Shown here piece by piece: positions 9,336 to 20,687 of a stretch of DNA of 64,000 nucleotides (its first letter is position 1; each line of letters starts with the position of its first letter). The DNA comes from Rotaria socialis (lineage: Eukaryota > Rotifera > Eurotatoria > Philodinida > Philodinidae). The position numbers were made by a program, and so were the translations under genes. The notes under the pieces are model-generated. The model had not been told where the DNA came from, did not search any database, and saw only the letters and a list, made by a program, of their open reading frames with translations. Location of the stretch: assembly GCA_905331475.1 (NCBI GenBank), contig CAJNYU010000205.1, forward strand, positions 161,197-225,196. The letters run 5' to 3'.

Positions 9336-12300
9336 CAGTTCTCAAATCTAAGTTCAAACCAGATCGAAGAAATTGCCTGAACAGTTCTTTTGATCGGAAA
9401 TAAAATTAAACTGTCATGCCCCTGCTTTCAATCAAATTTTCTAATTGAATCTAGTGGTCCCTCCGAAGATATGGCATAATTCTGTCCTTTTGTATTATGA
9501 AAGTAGCACAGCTTACATGTTCTTTCAACTGTCCGATAAAGTGTTTTTAACAATTAATTTATAATGAGCTCTGACTCCTAAGAAAAATCTGAATAACCAG
9601 CTGTATGTATGTATGTATGTATTGTCTTAGAATCAAATACGGCGTTCGAATAACATGTAAAACCTAACCGTTAGCCTCGATTATTCAGTTTTGAAAATTT
9701 AATATCATCTTTTTATATTTAAAGTACCAAAAAAAAAAGGTAGCATTTATCGAAATATTGGTAAAGGAATAATTACAAATAATAGGTGAATTTCATTTAA
9801 AAAATGTCAGCATTTCTTTTAGTAGGCATATAATTTTTCTATTTCGATCTAAAATCTAAGTTGAATTGAACAAATAAACTTTCTATGCCTTAAGCAAAAA
9901 CAAAAATTATTCAGAAGTTCTCGAAACCAATGCAATTTGAATACAATCGTCTTTAGTTTCTTTAACCTATCGAGCTGTATTTTTATTTATGATACACCTT
10001 TTTCAATTCATTTGAAACTTATTGAATTGGTTATATTTTTACGATTCTTGGAAAACAAATTTCAAAGCAGGGGAGGCGACGCCCCCTCCCCCCCTCCGGA
10101 CAGCTGATATAGAGTGCAAATGAAGAATTGAAATCGTGAATTGAGTAGAGAGTTTTAATTTGCTTAAAATTTGTTCGTAGGTTTTAAGTTTTTATGGTGT
10201 TCTACACGAACCAAAATAAGTGAACTTGAAAGAATGCATAAAAGTGACTAATAAGGTCTGATTTCACAGGAAAAGTATTATTTCTGTTCTCTTCGTCAAT
10301 CAACACGCTCGAAAAACTGAACAACATAGATTTACGTTTCTCAAAGACTCGATGCTTTACGTTTGAATTTTGTTTTATTCATTTAGTAGATAATCTGTTG
10401 AGGTCTATTCACATTATCATTATTTATATGAATTTAAAGTGATGTTGTTTCACAGGGGAAAAAAACGTTGGAATACATAAGAACGACAAAAATAAGTTCA
10501 TTGAAAAAGATAAAAAAAACAACAACATGAATATGATCGTTTTAACTTTCCCAAGCGAATTTTGAATAGTCGCAGCCACTAGATGTGTTACATGTTCTAA
10601 AAAAAGAAACCAGTAACACGACATCGCCACCATGGAGCACATCTAGCTGTACATGCTCAGTTTATTTGACATTTAGCAATTGTAACCTTGGTGTCATCGT
10701 CATTTTCGATCAAGTTCGCTTGAAGACTAGCAATCAGAATCAAAATAATTACAATAACAATGCCCAAGACTTGTTTTTTAATCATATCAATTGAGTTGAA
10801 AGATGGAAGAGTTTCAACGAGTCTCAAGCAAAGAACGAAAACTGCAAAACTAAACCTATGCTTTTGTAGGATCAGAGAGTATGAAGTCAAAACAAGTAAT
10901 GAATTGCCTTCTACGAACTACAATACCCGATATGCATTCAAGACACGAATAATTTCTCTATTTCAAACTCATTATAAGAGGAAAGACTAATTCCTCTATA
11001 CCTAATTTTACCACGATGCGCAAATAAAATTACTTTTCAAAAATCATATTATGTCGTTCTCAGCAAATGAATGAAGTTGTTATTTTGACTTTTATCCTAC
11101 ATATATTACGATTTATGTTTACATAAAATAACAAATTGATCGTATCACGGAAATTATTCATCAGTATTTTTTTAACTAAAATTATACTATGATCAACAGA
11201 TTTTTTGATTTCAATTTCGATAAAATCGTAGACAAATACGAATCTCTCATGAAATGCTATGTCCTCCGTAAGAATCGAAATTTCACAAACAAAAAATAGT
11301 GATTTATAAGCTATTTTATGAAACAGAACTCTCATTCATCGAGATGCAAAGTGTAAGAGTCGTCTATAAACAGCTTCACGTTTGATAATCAACGTCAATT
11401 ATTCCATTTATATTATTTCTGGATCTCAATCAGTTCAATTGATATTCGCAAACTGCTCTAAAACATAAAAATCAATCTCATCTTTACTATCCCTGTCTTC
11501 ATTCAAAACTTGATAGAAGACATCTATAATCTAACTTAAGGAATATTCTATAATGCATTCTACTTTTAGGATTATTTGTAAAAATATTTTTGTACTTCAT
11601 TTTATTAATGTGAGCAAAATGCATTGAATTTTATGCTGATAACATGGGCATGCAAATTTATATAGATTAATTGATGAATCTTCCTATTTCAAGCAAAAAA
11701 TTTTTATTTTATAGTTTTCGTCGATCTTATCTATGAAGCACTACTGTCAAACATAATTAAATTCTATTCATTAGTGAATTCAGACATTGTACTGTGCACA
11801 CAATGAGTGCTGTCGTCTATAGATGTCCTTTTTTGTACATGCGAATAGATTCATGTCAATTTTCTATGACTTGTCATTGCGATTAATTTCAATGATGTCA
11901 AAAAAGAACGAAGCACGATAATTGATGAAGATCATATGTTTTCAGTAAAACTATGTTAGTCCTCTGAATGAGCAAGATTATACAATCGAAATAATAATTT
12001 TAATATACATCTCGTGTAGCTATCTAATCAGAGGACATATCAGGTCATTTTCGTACGTCTCCATTTCTTATCTGTGAAACATTACATTTATTCGTTCGAC
12101 ACCCCGAAGTCATTTGTTCGTATCAATATGCGGTTCATTTAGCAAGCAAGCAAAACTTAGTACTAGTTCATTCTATTGTCTATCTAGCCTATCACATTTT
12201 AGTCGTCTACTCTATCGTGTCAATCAGGTGAAGTGTGTAAGTGTACTGATATAATCTCTCTACTGAATGGATTATGTGTATAGTGAGAAGCGAAAACGAT

Positions 12301-13334
12301 TATTTCAGTTGATTGAATGAAATAATACATATATGAATTACACCATCATTATTCTTCAAGAAAAAAATTTCCTTTGCTTTTTCAAATGGTTCGTCTCTGT
12401 CGATATTTTTCTATATGAATTGTACGCTGTAAGCAATACAATTATAATCAATCAATGTCTTCGGAATCAACAGGATCTTTACTAGATGGCCTTGGACTTA
12501 CGATTTTTTATTTGTAATAGAAAAGAAAAAAAGGTTGATTTCATCTCTCTACACATATGTTATCTAATAATATACGTCTTTATATCGTGATAAGTGACTC
12601 GCTTTTTATTACGTGTATGAAAACTATGAATACGTTTAATCCTAGTCTTTTTGTATCTTATGTAGGGATGTCCTGGTTGTTGGCGAGGAAGTTAACCCCG
12701 ACCGCAACATCTAGTTAACTTTATCAGCAATCTCTCAATCAGTCTCGTGTGCCATTAACACTTGCCGTTTGACGCATGAATGATTTCTCGAGAATACGAG
12801 GCGCGTCTTTTCTTTTTCAATGAGTCTGTTGCATGTAGTCCTTTTTGAAGAATGATAATACGTTTGGGAGATGTTTTTTCTTTTTTTTGTTGTGGTGATG
12901 GTTGTGGGTATTATTAATACGTTGATGGATGAGAAAAAAAACTTATCTTTTGTCTCGACGATGACTGAATGATGAGCTCAATATGATAATTTTTAAATGG
13001 AACAGCCGAAAAAAACATGCAACAAACTCGTTGCTATTGCATGACTTACAAGAAAAGTTCTTTTTTTTCACAGATTGATTATAGAGTAATCTTTAATGTC
13101 TCTAATGAGAAAAGAATTGATTCTATTTTTGTTGATGACATTTGCACGGATTTTTTCTATTGGTAGAAACAACAAGTTATCCGATTGGTCATTTGGGAGA
13201 ATAGCAAGAACGAGAGAGCGAGAGAGCGAAGGAAAGAGTGAAAGAAGAATAATTAGAAAGATGAAGCAGATATGTGTTCTACTATCAATAATGATTGAAT
13301 AAATTGAATAGCAGCGAACAATTACATATCAAAT
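9336..13334. other. 4-kb intergenic region upstream of mab-21
   Basis: Holds a TGTA tetranucleotide microsatellite (about 9603-9621), an inverted-repeat pair at about 9416-9436 and 10046-10080, and otherwise AT-rich sequence. Short ORFs on both strands around 10424-11335 overlap each other, lack domains and are judged spurious. The mab-21 promoter must lie toward the right end; a GAGAGAGCGA purine tract lies near 13213-13235. No RNA gene seen. Confidence 0.5.
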
Positions 13335-14541
13335 ATGTTGTGCCCGACAAATAATTTTGCTCTTCAACTTAATAAATATTTTGTTGAAAAAGTAATTCCA
13401 CGAAAAAACTCAATTTATAAAGCTGTTCGAGAAGTATCAAAAGTAGTTACGGAAGTATTACGTGAAGTTGAAGCACAAGAGCCACGATTTATTTCGTCAC
13501 TCAACGAATTGAATGGCCGTTTCGAAGGTTTTTCATCGGCATCGCATACAGAATTCGAGGTAAGAAATATTACTGATTATAATATAAATGATGTGTAAAG
13601 AGATCAATCATTCTAAACAAAACAATAAGCATTCTTTGGAAAAACATCATTTGTTTTTTTCTTTGTTCTGCTATATTTAGGTTGTGCTCTATTTGAATCA
13701 AATGGGTGTATTTAATTTTGTTGACGATGGCACCATTCCGGGTTGTGCCGTACTCAAATTATCCGATGGTCGTAAACGTTCAATGTCACTTTGGGTAGAA
13801 TTTATAACAGCTAGCGGTTATTTATCAGCACGTAAAATTCGCTCACGCTTTCAAGCACTTGTTGCTCAAGCTTGTGAAAAATGTCCGTGTCGTGATTATG
13901 TTAAATTATTAACTGATACGTCTGAAGTACGTCTTCGTATTCGTGAAAAATATATTGTACATATTGTACCAGCATTTCGTTGTGCTGGCTTGTGGCCACG
14001 TTCGGCTGCTCATTGGCCATTTTCTCCGACGCAATTTTCTATTTGGCCAAATCCAAATCAAATCAATGATGTTAAAAATGAAGGCTTCAATATCCTATCG
14101 AAAGAATCCATTTATATGAAAGATAAACAAGCCAATTCTGAAGGTGACGCATGGATCATGTCATTTACGGAAGCTGAAGATCGTCTTTTACAAGATGGTA
14201 CTCGACGTAAATGTCTGTCCGTATTGAAAACATTGCGTGATCGTAATTTTGATTCATCAGCAATATCGAATTATGTATTAAAATCTTTAGTTTTATATGA
14301 ATGTGAAAAACATCCGAACGAACAAGAATGGTGTGATGATACTACACTGGGCGATCGTCTCAATGGAATTCTATTACAATTAATATCTTGTTTACAATGC
14401 AGAAAATGTCCGCATTATTTTTTACCCAATGTTGATTTATTCAAAGGAAAATCTATTCAATCACTTGATAATGCTGCTAAACAATGTTGGCGTTTAACTC
14501 GTGAAATGCTCATTAATAGTCATTGTCTTGATAGGTTATAA
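13335..14541 (+). CDS. MAB21L1: Mab-21-like protein
   Basis: Member of the Mab-21 family, related in fold to cGAS and other nucleotidyltransferases; MAB21L1/2 act in eye, neural and body-wall development. Exon 1 is 13335-13559 and exon 2 is 13681-14541. The 121-nt intron 13560-13680 joins exactly between EFE and VVLYLNQMGVFNFVDDG. The product is 361 aa against 359 in human MAB21L1. Conservation is very high: LSDGRKRSMSLWVEFITASG, YLSARKIRSRFQ, WPRSAAHWP, ECEKHP, GDRLNGILLQLISCLQCR and CPHYFLPN are visible. It resembles the developmental MAB21L1/2 subgroup rather than the more divergent cGAS-like members. The vertebrate genes are intronless in their coding region, so this single intron is a difference. 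Complete. Confidence 0.95.
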
Positions 14542-15330
14542 AGATCAAACGAATAATTACATGAGATATATTCTGTTCTCTTTTTTCTTCTTCTTGTTGC
14601 TTGGATGTTTATTTTATGAATAAACATACCATCACGTACTATCGTTTCACACTCTCGTTTTTATATTGTAAACAATAACATTTTCTTTTTTTTTTTTCTT
14701 CTGTCTGTTGTGTATGCATTTCGTTTAATAGACCATAAAGAAAATCAATTTTAGTAAACAGAAAAAAGAACCGAAGGAAAAGATGAAAGCTTATGAATGT
14801 CTGGCTATTGTTTAGGTTGTTTCGAATAATTATCTCGAAGTATTTAGCGTTATTGGATGAGATAGATTGTGTGACATAGTCTTAAACGAAGTGCTAAAGG
14901 TAATCAGAGAAATATCTTTTCTGCTGACAGACAGACATGCAAGCGGAAAGAGATCGATTACATACGGTACTATGATTGCGTCAATTTAAAAATGATGCTA
15001 TCTCACATTTCAATGACACAGCAAGCTCAATTTTAGTATCATTATCGATAAAAATTTCTTCACATATATACATCAAACGAAGCTCAAGTTAAAAGGGTAT
15101 CGATAAAAGAGAAAAAAAAGGAGAAAAAAAATGGAATGTAATGTCGTTGATTTGATCAAGAGAAAAAAAAAGAGAAGAAAATTAATCTTGACAATATGTC
15201 ACATTGAATCAATATACCATTTGTCAAATGAAACACTATAGGACCCATTTGCTTTCTTTCTTTCTTTTTTTTTCTCTTATTCTACTAGCATATGTGTGTG
15301 TTCAATCAATTTGGTAATATCAATTTCATA
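14542..15330. other. Convergent intergenic region between mab-21 and OGFOD2
   Basis: 3' flanks of two convergent genes. Poly-T, GAAAAA-rich and TTTC-repeat (about 15256-15275) low-complexity stretches; no gene. Confidence 0.5.
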
Positions 15331-16691
15331 CTAGATGCTTCCTATTAATTTTATCATTCCATCTCCGTAGCTATCTGAATCGACAGGTACAAGACATTCA
15401 GGTGTTTGCCAACACATAGGACAAAGTTGGCTACGTTTTGAGGATGAACGCATCCATATAATAAGATTATAACGTTCACCAGATGTGATGGGTTCCGAAC
15501 CATGAAGATGTTGTGCACGATGTAGAACTCCTATTGTAGGCTTGTGTTCAACAACTGAAAAGAAAACATATTTAATGATTAGTTTGAACCAATTTTTTTT
15601 ATCTCTTTTTGTTTCCTACATGTAAAGTTTGAAAATGCAGTACGATGAGCTTTAGCCATAGTACCAAAATAAAGATCACCACCTTCGAATTGATCTCCTT
15701 GACAACAAATTGAATAAATAAAATTACAAAAAGAAAAAAAAAGAAAAGTTTCAATCTACCGAGTGATACATTAAATGTAATTTCTGCATTATCATAATGA
15801 TAATCAAGATCAACGTCTTGGTCAATTTTATATGAAACTACGAATGCTTTATGAGAATCAAGTCCTGTAGCGCCTATATATTCTTCACCGTATAAAGCTT
15901 GAGCAAGAGGATTTAAATATTGATTACGTAATTCATCAATGAAACTGGTAAATCCTAGTTCATCTAGAAGAATCTAATAATCACATATTGATAGAAAATA
16001 GTATTTTTTCTTCAAAATAGTTTTACTCCATAATTATTCATCGTATTCGGTCTTCCTTTTGGCATTGGCGATGCTTCAAAATGTTTTAATTCTTCAATAA
16101 ATTGCGTACAAAAGTCGTTTGTAAATACAGGCATGGAAAAAATTCCATCTAGATAAAAGAGTAAAATAATAGCAGTTACATATAATTCGTTCATATAATT
16201 ACTGCCAAGTTTTTTAAGATATTCACTGGAGAATTTCGGTTGTGAACATAATTGTTTAAAATTTTCAGATAAAAATTTAGGCTATAATATAGAATATTTT
16301 AGATAAAATTGAATTTGTCAATTTTCTCTACTTGAAATGTATAAAGATCGGAATGCAACGGTTGATATTCTTTCTTAATTTGATCTTTACGTTTACGTGC
16401 ATCGGCATCATGAGCTTCGCGACGGCGAATTTCTGCATGTACTGCATTCAATAATTGTTCAAGACTATTTTCAGGTGAAATAAGCTACAAAAACATTTCA
16501 TCAGTAACATTCAAAACGAAAAAAACAAAATGATCTTCACTCACATTTTTATAATCTTCTCGAAATCTTTCATCATTTGTATAATGTACATGAGAACGAA
16601 CTTGTTCCAAATAAATATTACGCTTGAAAAAACACGAACATCGACAAAACGTTTTGTTCATTAGTATCTTAAATAAGGGAGAAAATTTCAT
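15331..16691 (-). CDS. OGFOD2: 2-oxoglutarate/Fe(II) oxygenase OGFOD2
   Basis: Predicted prolyl-hydroxylase-fold oxygenase using Fe(II) and 2-oxoglutarate; the cellular substrate of OGFOD2 is not established. Six exons: 16545-16691, 16332-16484, 16027-16281, 15760-15973, 15620-15697 and 15331-15554. All junctions are GT-AG and keep frame, giving 356 aa against 350 in human. The N-terminal FCRCSCFF Cys cluster matches human YCSCFC. The middle block PVFTNDFCTQFIEELKHFE is followed by MPKGRPNTMNNYG. The metal ligands are H and D of YHYDNAEITFNVS and the distal His in HLHGSEP, followed by the 2-oxoglutarate-binding Arg of GERYNLIIW. The terminal LCPMC motif is present with a short extra tail. Complete, all key residues intact. 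Confidence 0.94.
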
Positions 16692-17864
16692 TTCTCATGT
16701 TGATGAAAAAAATTCTGTATTTTGTTTTTGTTGTAGTTCCTATTGAAAAGGTCAAAGTAATATAATCTTAATTAAATAAATTGAATCTACAATGTTTACA
16801 ATAGAGTTCCGAACTGATAATTTTCATATGCATGATAGATTTTGTATATATTTGGATAATAATCTAGTTTAGTTGTTATCTTTTACAAAAATAGACTGCT
16901 TTGTTTTCAAATAGTCAGTCATGTGTATCAAGTTTTTGACATATAAAAGCGAACATGTGGGCACTTGCCAAGTATTGATACGTTAATATTGTTCACACTT
17001 GAGAGCGTCGTTCTACACCAAGTAAAAAAGCCCAAAGAAAAACAAAAAACAGAGTCCGGTATTTAATTACAACTTTGTCTACAATAATTATATGTTTTTG
17101 GGTTACTTCCAACGGAGCCCTATCATAGTTCAATCCAAGGAACAACACACAATTACAAGCAGCAGCACAACATCGGGAAAAATAGCGATTCATCAATAAT
17201 GTATGTTACTGTCACACGTTTCTGCATACTTGATAACAAGCTGCGTACCATAACAATCATTAACTAGATTCTTACACATCCACACCGGTACCAACAACAC
17301 AATGAGGTCGGTAATTGAGTATCAGCTGTAGCTGTTTAAGGAAGAACAATTCGGCGAGACGCATGTAGTCTCAATTGGGATGCTCTCATCTATGTCAGTC
17401 TTCTGTCTTGAATAATGGAAGCACATACTCGTTTACTACTATACACATCAAAGACCGTTTATGTTCGTCCTTTAGATTCTCACTCGATGCTATAACTGCT
17501 GAATGTCATGCGGTTGAAGATAAGGTTACTATAAATTAATATTAATCACTATCTGCTAAAAAACAATGCTGTCATTATTCATCGATATGTTCTATCCTTG
17601 AAAAATCACTTCGCGCAGTAGTACAAAAACAAATAACTTAATAATCTATCGTAGATTCATAAAAGAAAAACAAGTAAATATTTATACGACTCACATGTTG
17701 ATGTATGAAATAAACAAAAAAATAATATTTATCAACCAAAAGAAAAGAAAAGTATTCTTGAATAGAAAACAAAAGAAAAAAGAATAGAACGAAGAAGCAT
17801 AATAAAATTCGAACAAAGACAAAAAATGCCACTAGATACAATCATATGTATAATGAAGAGTAAA
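16692..17864. other. Intergenic between OGFOD2 and SIAH
   Basis: Probable OGFOD2 promoter and SIAH 3' UTR. ORFs on the minus strand at 16993-17196 and 17638-17841 are short, hydrophobic by virtue of AT-rich sequence, and have no domain. Nothing else recognised. Confidence 0.5.
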
Positions 17865-19438
17865 TCAACCGAGAGACACAGTTACATTAATGGCCAAATT
17901 TCCATTGTCACTAAATAATAACGCCGTTGCTCCATCAAAAACAAGACAATCACTTATCAATATTGCTTGTTGTATACCTTCGTGAATAGATTTCGGTGTA
18001 CTTTCCCATGTTAATCGTCGTTTATTACCATTTAATTCTAAACGATAAACAAATTTTTCCGCTTGCTGGCGAGTACCAATTAATTGTACAATAGCAAAAA
18101 ATTGTTGATCCTGTTTCTCTAATACAAGCATAAAATGATGTCCAAAACATGATTGCATCATAACCTAAACAAAAGAAAATATTCTATAGGAATGATCAAT
18201 CAACACATAGATGAAAAGAGACTAATGGATATACATGATGTTTTCTTTTATCGAGACTGTAAATGCACTCACTTTTTAGAATAATTCACTGAATTATTAA
18301 TCGAAACTTTCCTTGTCAAGCCTAGGAATAGTAGATAGCGATTAGATGCAAGGATAATTATTCATGACTTCGATAGCGTGCACACGTTTTGCTTGATATA
18401 GGAAGGATTGACCTACGTTTTTCTGTTATGTAATGCGACTATTGCATAATTCAAATTATATAAAGACTTTATTATTTTCTGCTAAAGGCTGAACTATACA
18501 CATATAGGGCTTTGCTTTTAAAACGAAAAGAAAATTCAAAATTTTAATTGACATTGAAAGTAGCAAAAACGCTTTTTCGTTTTCACAATAAGAAACTAAA
18601 CTATATTCACCAAATTTCGGATCACTGATGAGAACACTTGGCTTCTATTTTCAGTTAAAAATCTTTTTATTTTACCTACCCAGTCAACTGCTCCAGGTAA
18701 GGTAATATCCGTAGCTAGAAAAACAATATCTTCTCCTTGTAAAGTTGTTATTGATTTATGTGCCAGCCAAAGATGTTGCATAACATTTTCAAGACTACCT
18801 TGCCATTTACATGAGGCACCAGGACATGGACACATGTACTAAAAAAAATACGATGAATTGAAATAGTGCAAAAAAATTTTAAAAAAATTTACCGGACGAA
18901 AATCACAAGAATCTTCATGTTCTAATTTATGTTTATGAGTTAAACTCAATAGACATCCATTTGTTTGATATTTACATGGAAATAAAATTGTATCGGCAAC
19001 TTTTTCCATACCCAAATTTCGTATATTACCTAACGGTCCCCGACATGTCGGACATGATGAAAGTTTTTGTCGACATTGTGAACAAACAATGTGTCCTGAT
19101 TGGCATTGAAGTATAGGTGGTAGTGCATAATCAAAACAGACGGGACATTCAAATAGATTTACTAGGTCTTGATGTTGGCTTGAACCTGTAGATGTTGCTA
19201 CAGTCGATGAAGCAGCTGTTGCCGATGATAAACTACCAGCTGGCATTATATTTGTATTTGTTGTTATCATTTGTTGGCAATTTGGTGTTGATAAATTTAT
19301 TGAACAAGTTGTAGTAGTTGTTGTTGTGGCAGTTGGCTGTGGTGGATTCGTTGGCACATTTGAATTTGTATTTGGAGCAATAGCTGCTCCAAGACGATCA
19401 TGAACAGTAAATGTTGTAGAATTACCATTACTCTTCAT
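17865..19438 (-). CDS. SIAH1: SIAH-family RING E3 ubiquitin ligase
   Basis: Seven-in-absentia homologue: a cytosolic and nuclear RING E3 that ubiquitinates many substrates for proteasomal decay. Three exons: 18893-19438, 18680-18838 and 17865-18164, introns 18839-18892 and 18165-18679, all in frame; 334 aa. Residues about 1-90 are a Thr/Asn/Ser-rich extension longer than in human SIAH1. Then come the RING ([23 protein letters not shown]), the SIAH-type double zinc finger ([36 protein letters not shown]) and the substrate-binding domain ([14 protein letters not shown], then [18 protein letters not shown]). The insertion loop after LEKQ is shorter than in human. The 515-nt second intron is long for this locus and shows nothing recognisable. 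Complete. Confidence 0.95.
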
Positions 19439-19842
19439 TGTTTCTTACATAGATATAGATATATTACAAAATGAAGTAGACACGAAAAGAAAAAAGGAAA
19501 TTTGACAAAAACAGTTAACGAAGAAACTTTCTTTTTCTTTTAAGCAACTATCGATAATTAATACGATCAGATCTATGTCGACATTTTGCCATCATAATGC
19601 ATTGTAATATTGAAGAAACACCTTTCAACCTCATGTCAAACTGCACAGTAACAATTAGTCTTACCAGTCTACTTTTAAACGAATAATAAATTAGGTAAGA
19701 GTGCTTTTTTTTACATACAAGGACAGAATAAATAAACAATTATTATTTCGACCAATAGAATTGTTTCCTTTTACACTGACATCTATCTCATTGATTGAGT
19801 ATTGAATCTCTATTATTCTGTATATTCGTTTTGTTCTATCAT
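19439..19842. promoter_or_regulatory. Divergent intergenic region between SIAH and SDR genes
   Basis: 404 bp separate the divergent start codons of SIAH (minus) and the short-chain dehydrogenase (plus), so both promoters should lie here. No TATA box or other motif stands out. Confidence 0.45.
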
Positions 19843-20634
19843 ATGGCGAATAAGACGTTCATCGTCACCGGTGCTTATGGTGGTATAGGAAAAGCAATAT
19901 GTAAAATTTTAGCCGAAGATCACAACAATAAAATACTTCTAACTGGACGCAATCAAATAGAATTAAATGCAGCTGTTGAACAAATTAAAACAATAACAAA
20001 CAATAAATCAATCCAAGGTTACGTTGTTGACTTTTCATCAAAAGAATCTATCGAAAATTTTGCTTTACAATTTAAAGATGAGCCTGTTCATGTATTAATT
20101 AATAATCATGCAACTGGACCAAAGAAACGTGAAGTAACTAAACATGGCATTGAAGTACAATTTGCAACTAACGTTCTCGGTTATGTATGGATGACCAATG
20201 CATTTGAAAATAATCTAAAAAAAGCTGCGCCTGGTGCACGTATTGTTAATGTTGCAAGTTACTGGGCTGGTGGTCTTGATATAAATGATCTTGAATTTAA
20301 AAGGCGGCCTTACACAACCGATGATGCCTATCAACAAGCTAAACAAGCAAATAGAATGTTAACATTAGCATATGCAGAGAAATTTCTTCACGATGGAATA
20401 ACAGTGAATGCTTGTCATCCGGGAGATTCAAATACAAAATTAAGTAATTCAATGGGTTTTGGTGGTCATGAAACACCTGAGAAAAGTGCACAAACACCCG
20501 TTTATTTAGCAATATCAAAAGACGTAGCTCATATAACTGGCAAATATTTTCGTGACTGTCGTGTTCAAGATGATCCTTTTATGAAAGATAGAGAACTAAT
20601 TAAAAAACTATATGAAACTTGTCAAAATTATTGA
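19843..20634 (+). CDS. Short-chain dehydrogenase/reductase, retinol-dehydrogenase/WWOX-like
   Basis: NAD(P)-dependent oxidoreductase of the classical SDR fold; substrate unknown. 263 aa, single exon, starting MANKTFIVTGAYGG. I chose the ATG at 19843 because the Rossmann strand starts right after it; an in-frame alternative codon at 19795 is TTG, not ATG. Visible: cofactor motif TGAYGGIG, VVDFSS acidic site, NNHA (usual NNAG), NVASYW with the catalytic Ser, and Y-x3-K in YQQAKQANR, followed by CHPGDSNTKLS. The intronless structure, between intron-rich genes, and the GFGGHETPEKSAQTPVYLA segment (resembling protist and bacterial SDRs as I recall them) make transfer possible but unproven. The next gene's start is only 53 bp downstream on the same strand. 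Confidence 0.88.
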   Translation: MANKTFIVTGAYGGIGKAICKILAEDHNNKILLTGRNQIELNAAVEQIKTITNNKSIQGYVVDFSSKESIENFALQFKDEPVHVLINNHATGPKKREVTKHGIEVQFATNVLGYVWMTNAFENNLKKAAPGARIVNVASYWAGGLDINDLEFKRRPYTTDDAYQQAKQANRMLTLAYAEKFLHDGITVNACHPGDSNTKLSNSMGFGGHETPEKSAQTPVYLAISKDVAHITGKYFRDCRVQDDPFMKDRELIKKLYETCQNY

Positions 20635-20661
20635 AATTAATTTTATCCCGTTTCTTTTTTC

Positions 20662-20663
20662 AG
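20662..20663 (+). promoter_or_regulatory. Candidate trans-splice acceptor before the kelch-like gene
   Basis: A polypyrimidine run ending TTTTTTCAG lies in the 53-bp gap between SDR stop and KLHL start, 24 nt before the KLHL ATG. With no room for a promoter, a spliced-leader acceptor is the simplest reading. Bdelloids are known to add a spliced leader by trans-splicing. Inference only. Confidence 0.5.
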
Positions 20664-20687
20664 ATAAGCATATATCAATGTAAAATT

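Noticed and set aside
10424-11335. Several overlapping ORFs upstream of mab-21
   Set aside because: They overlap on opposite strands, are hydrophobic or low complexity, and show no domains.
17638-17841. Phe-rich hydrophobic minus-strand ORF
   Set aside because: Composition follows from AAAAG-rich DNA; lies in the SIAH 3' flank.
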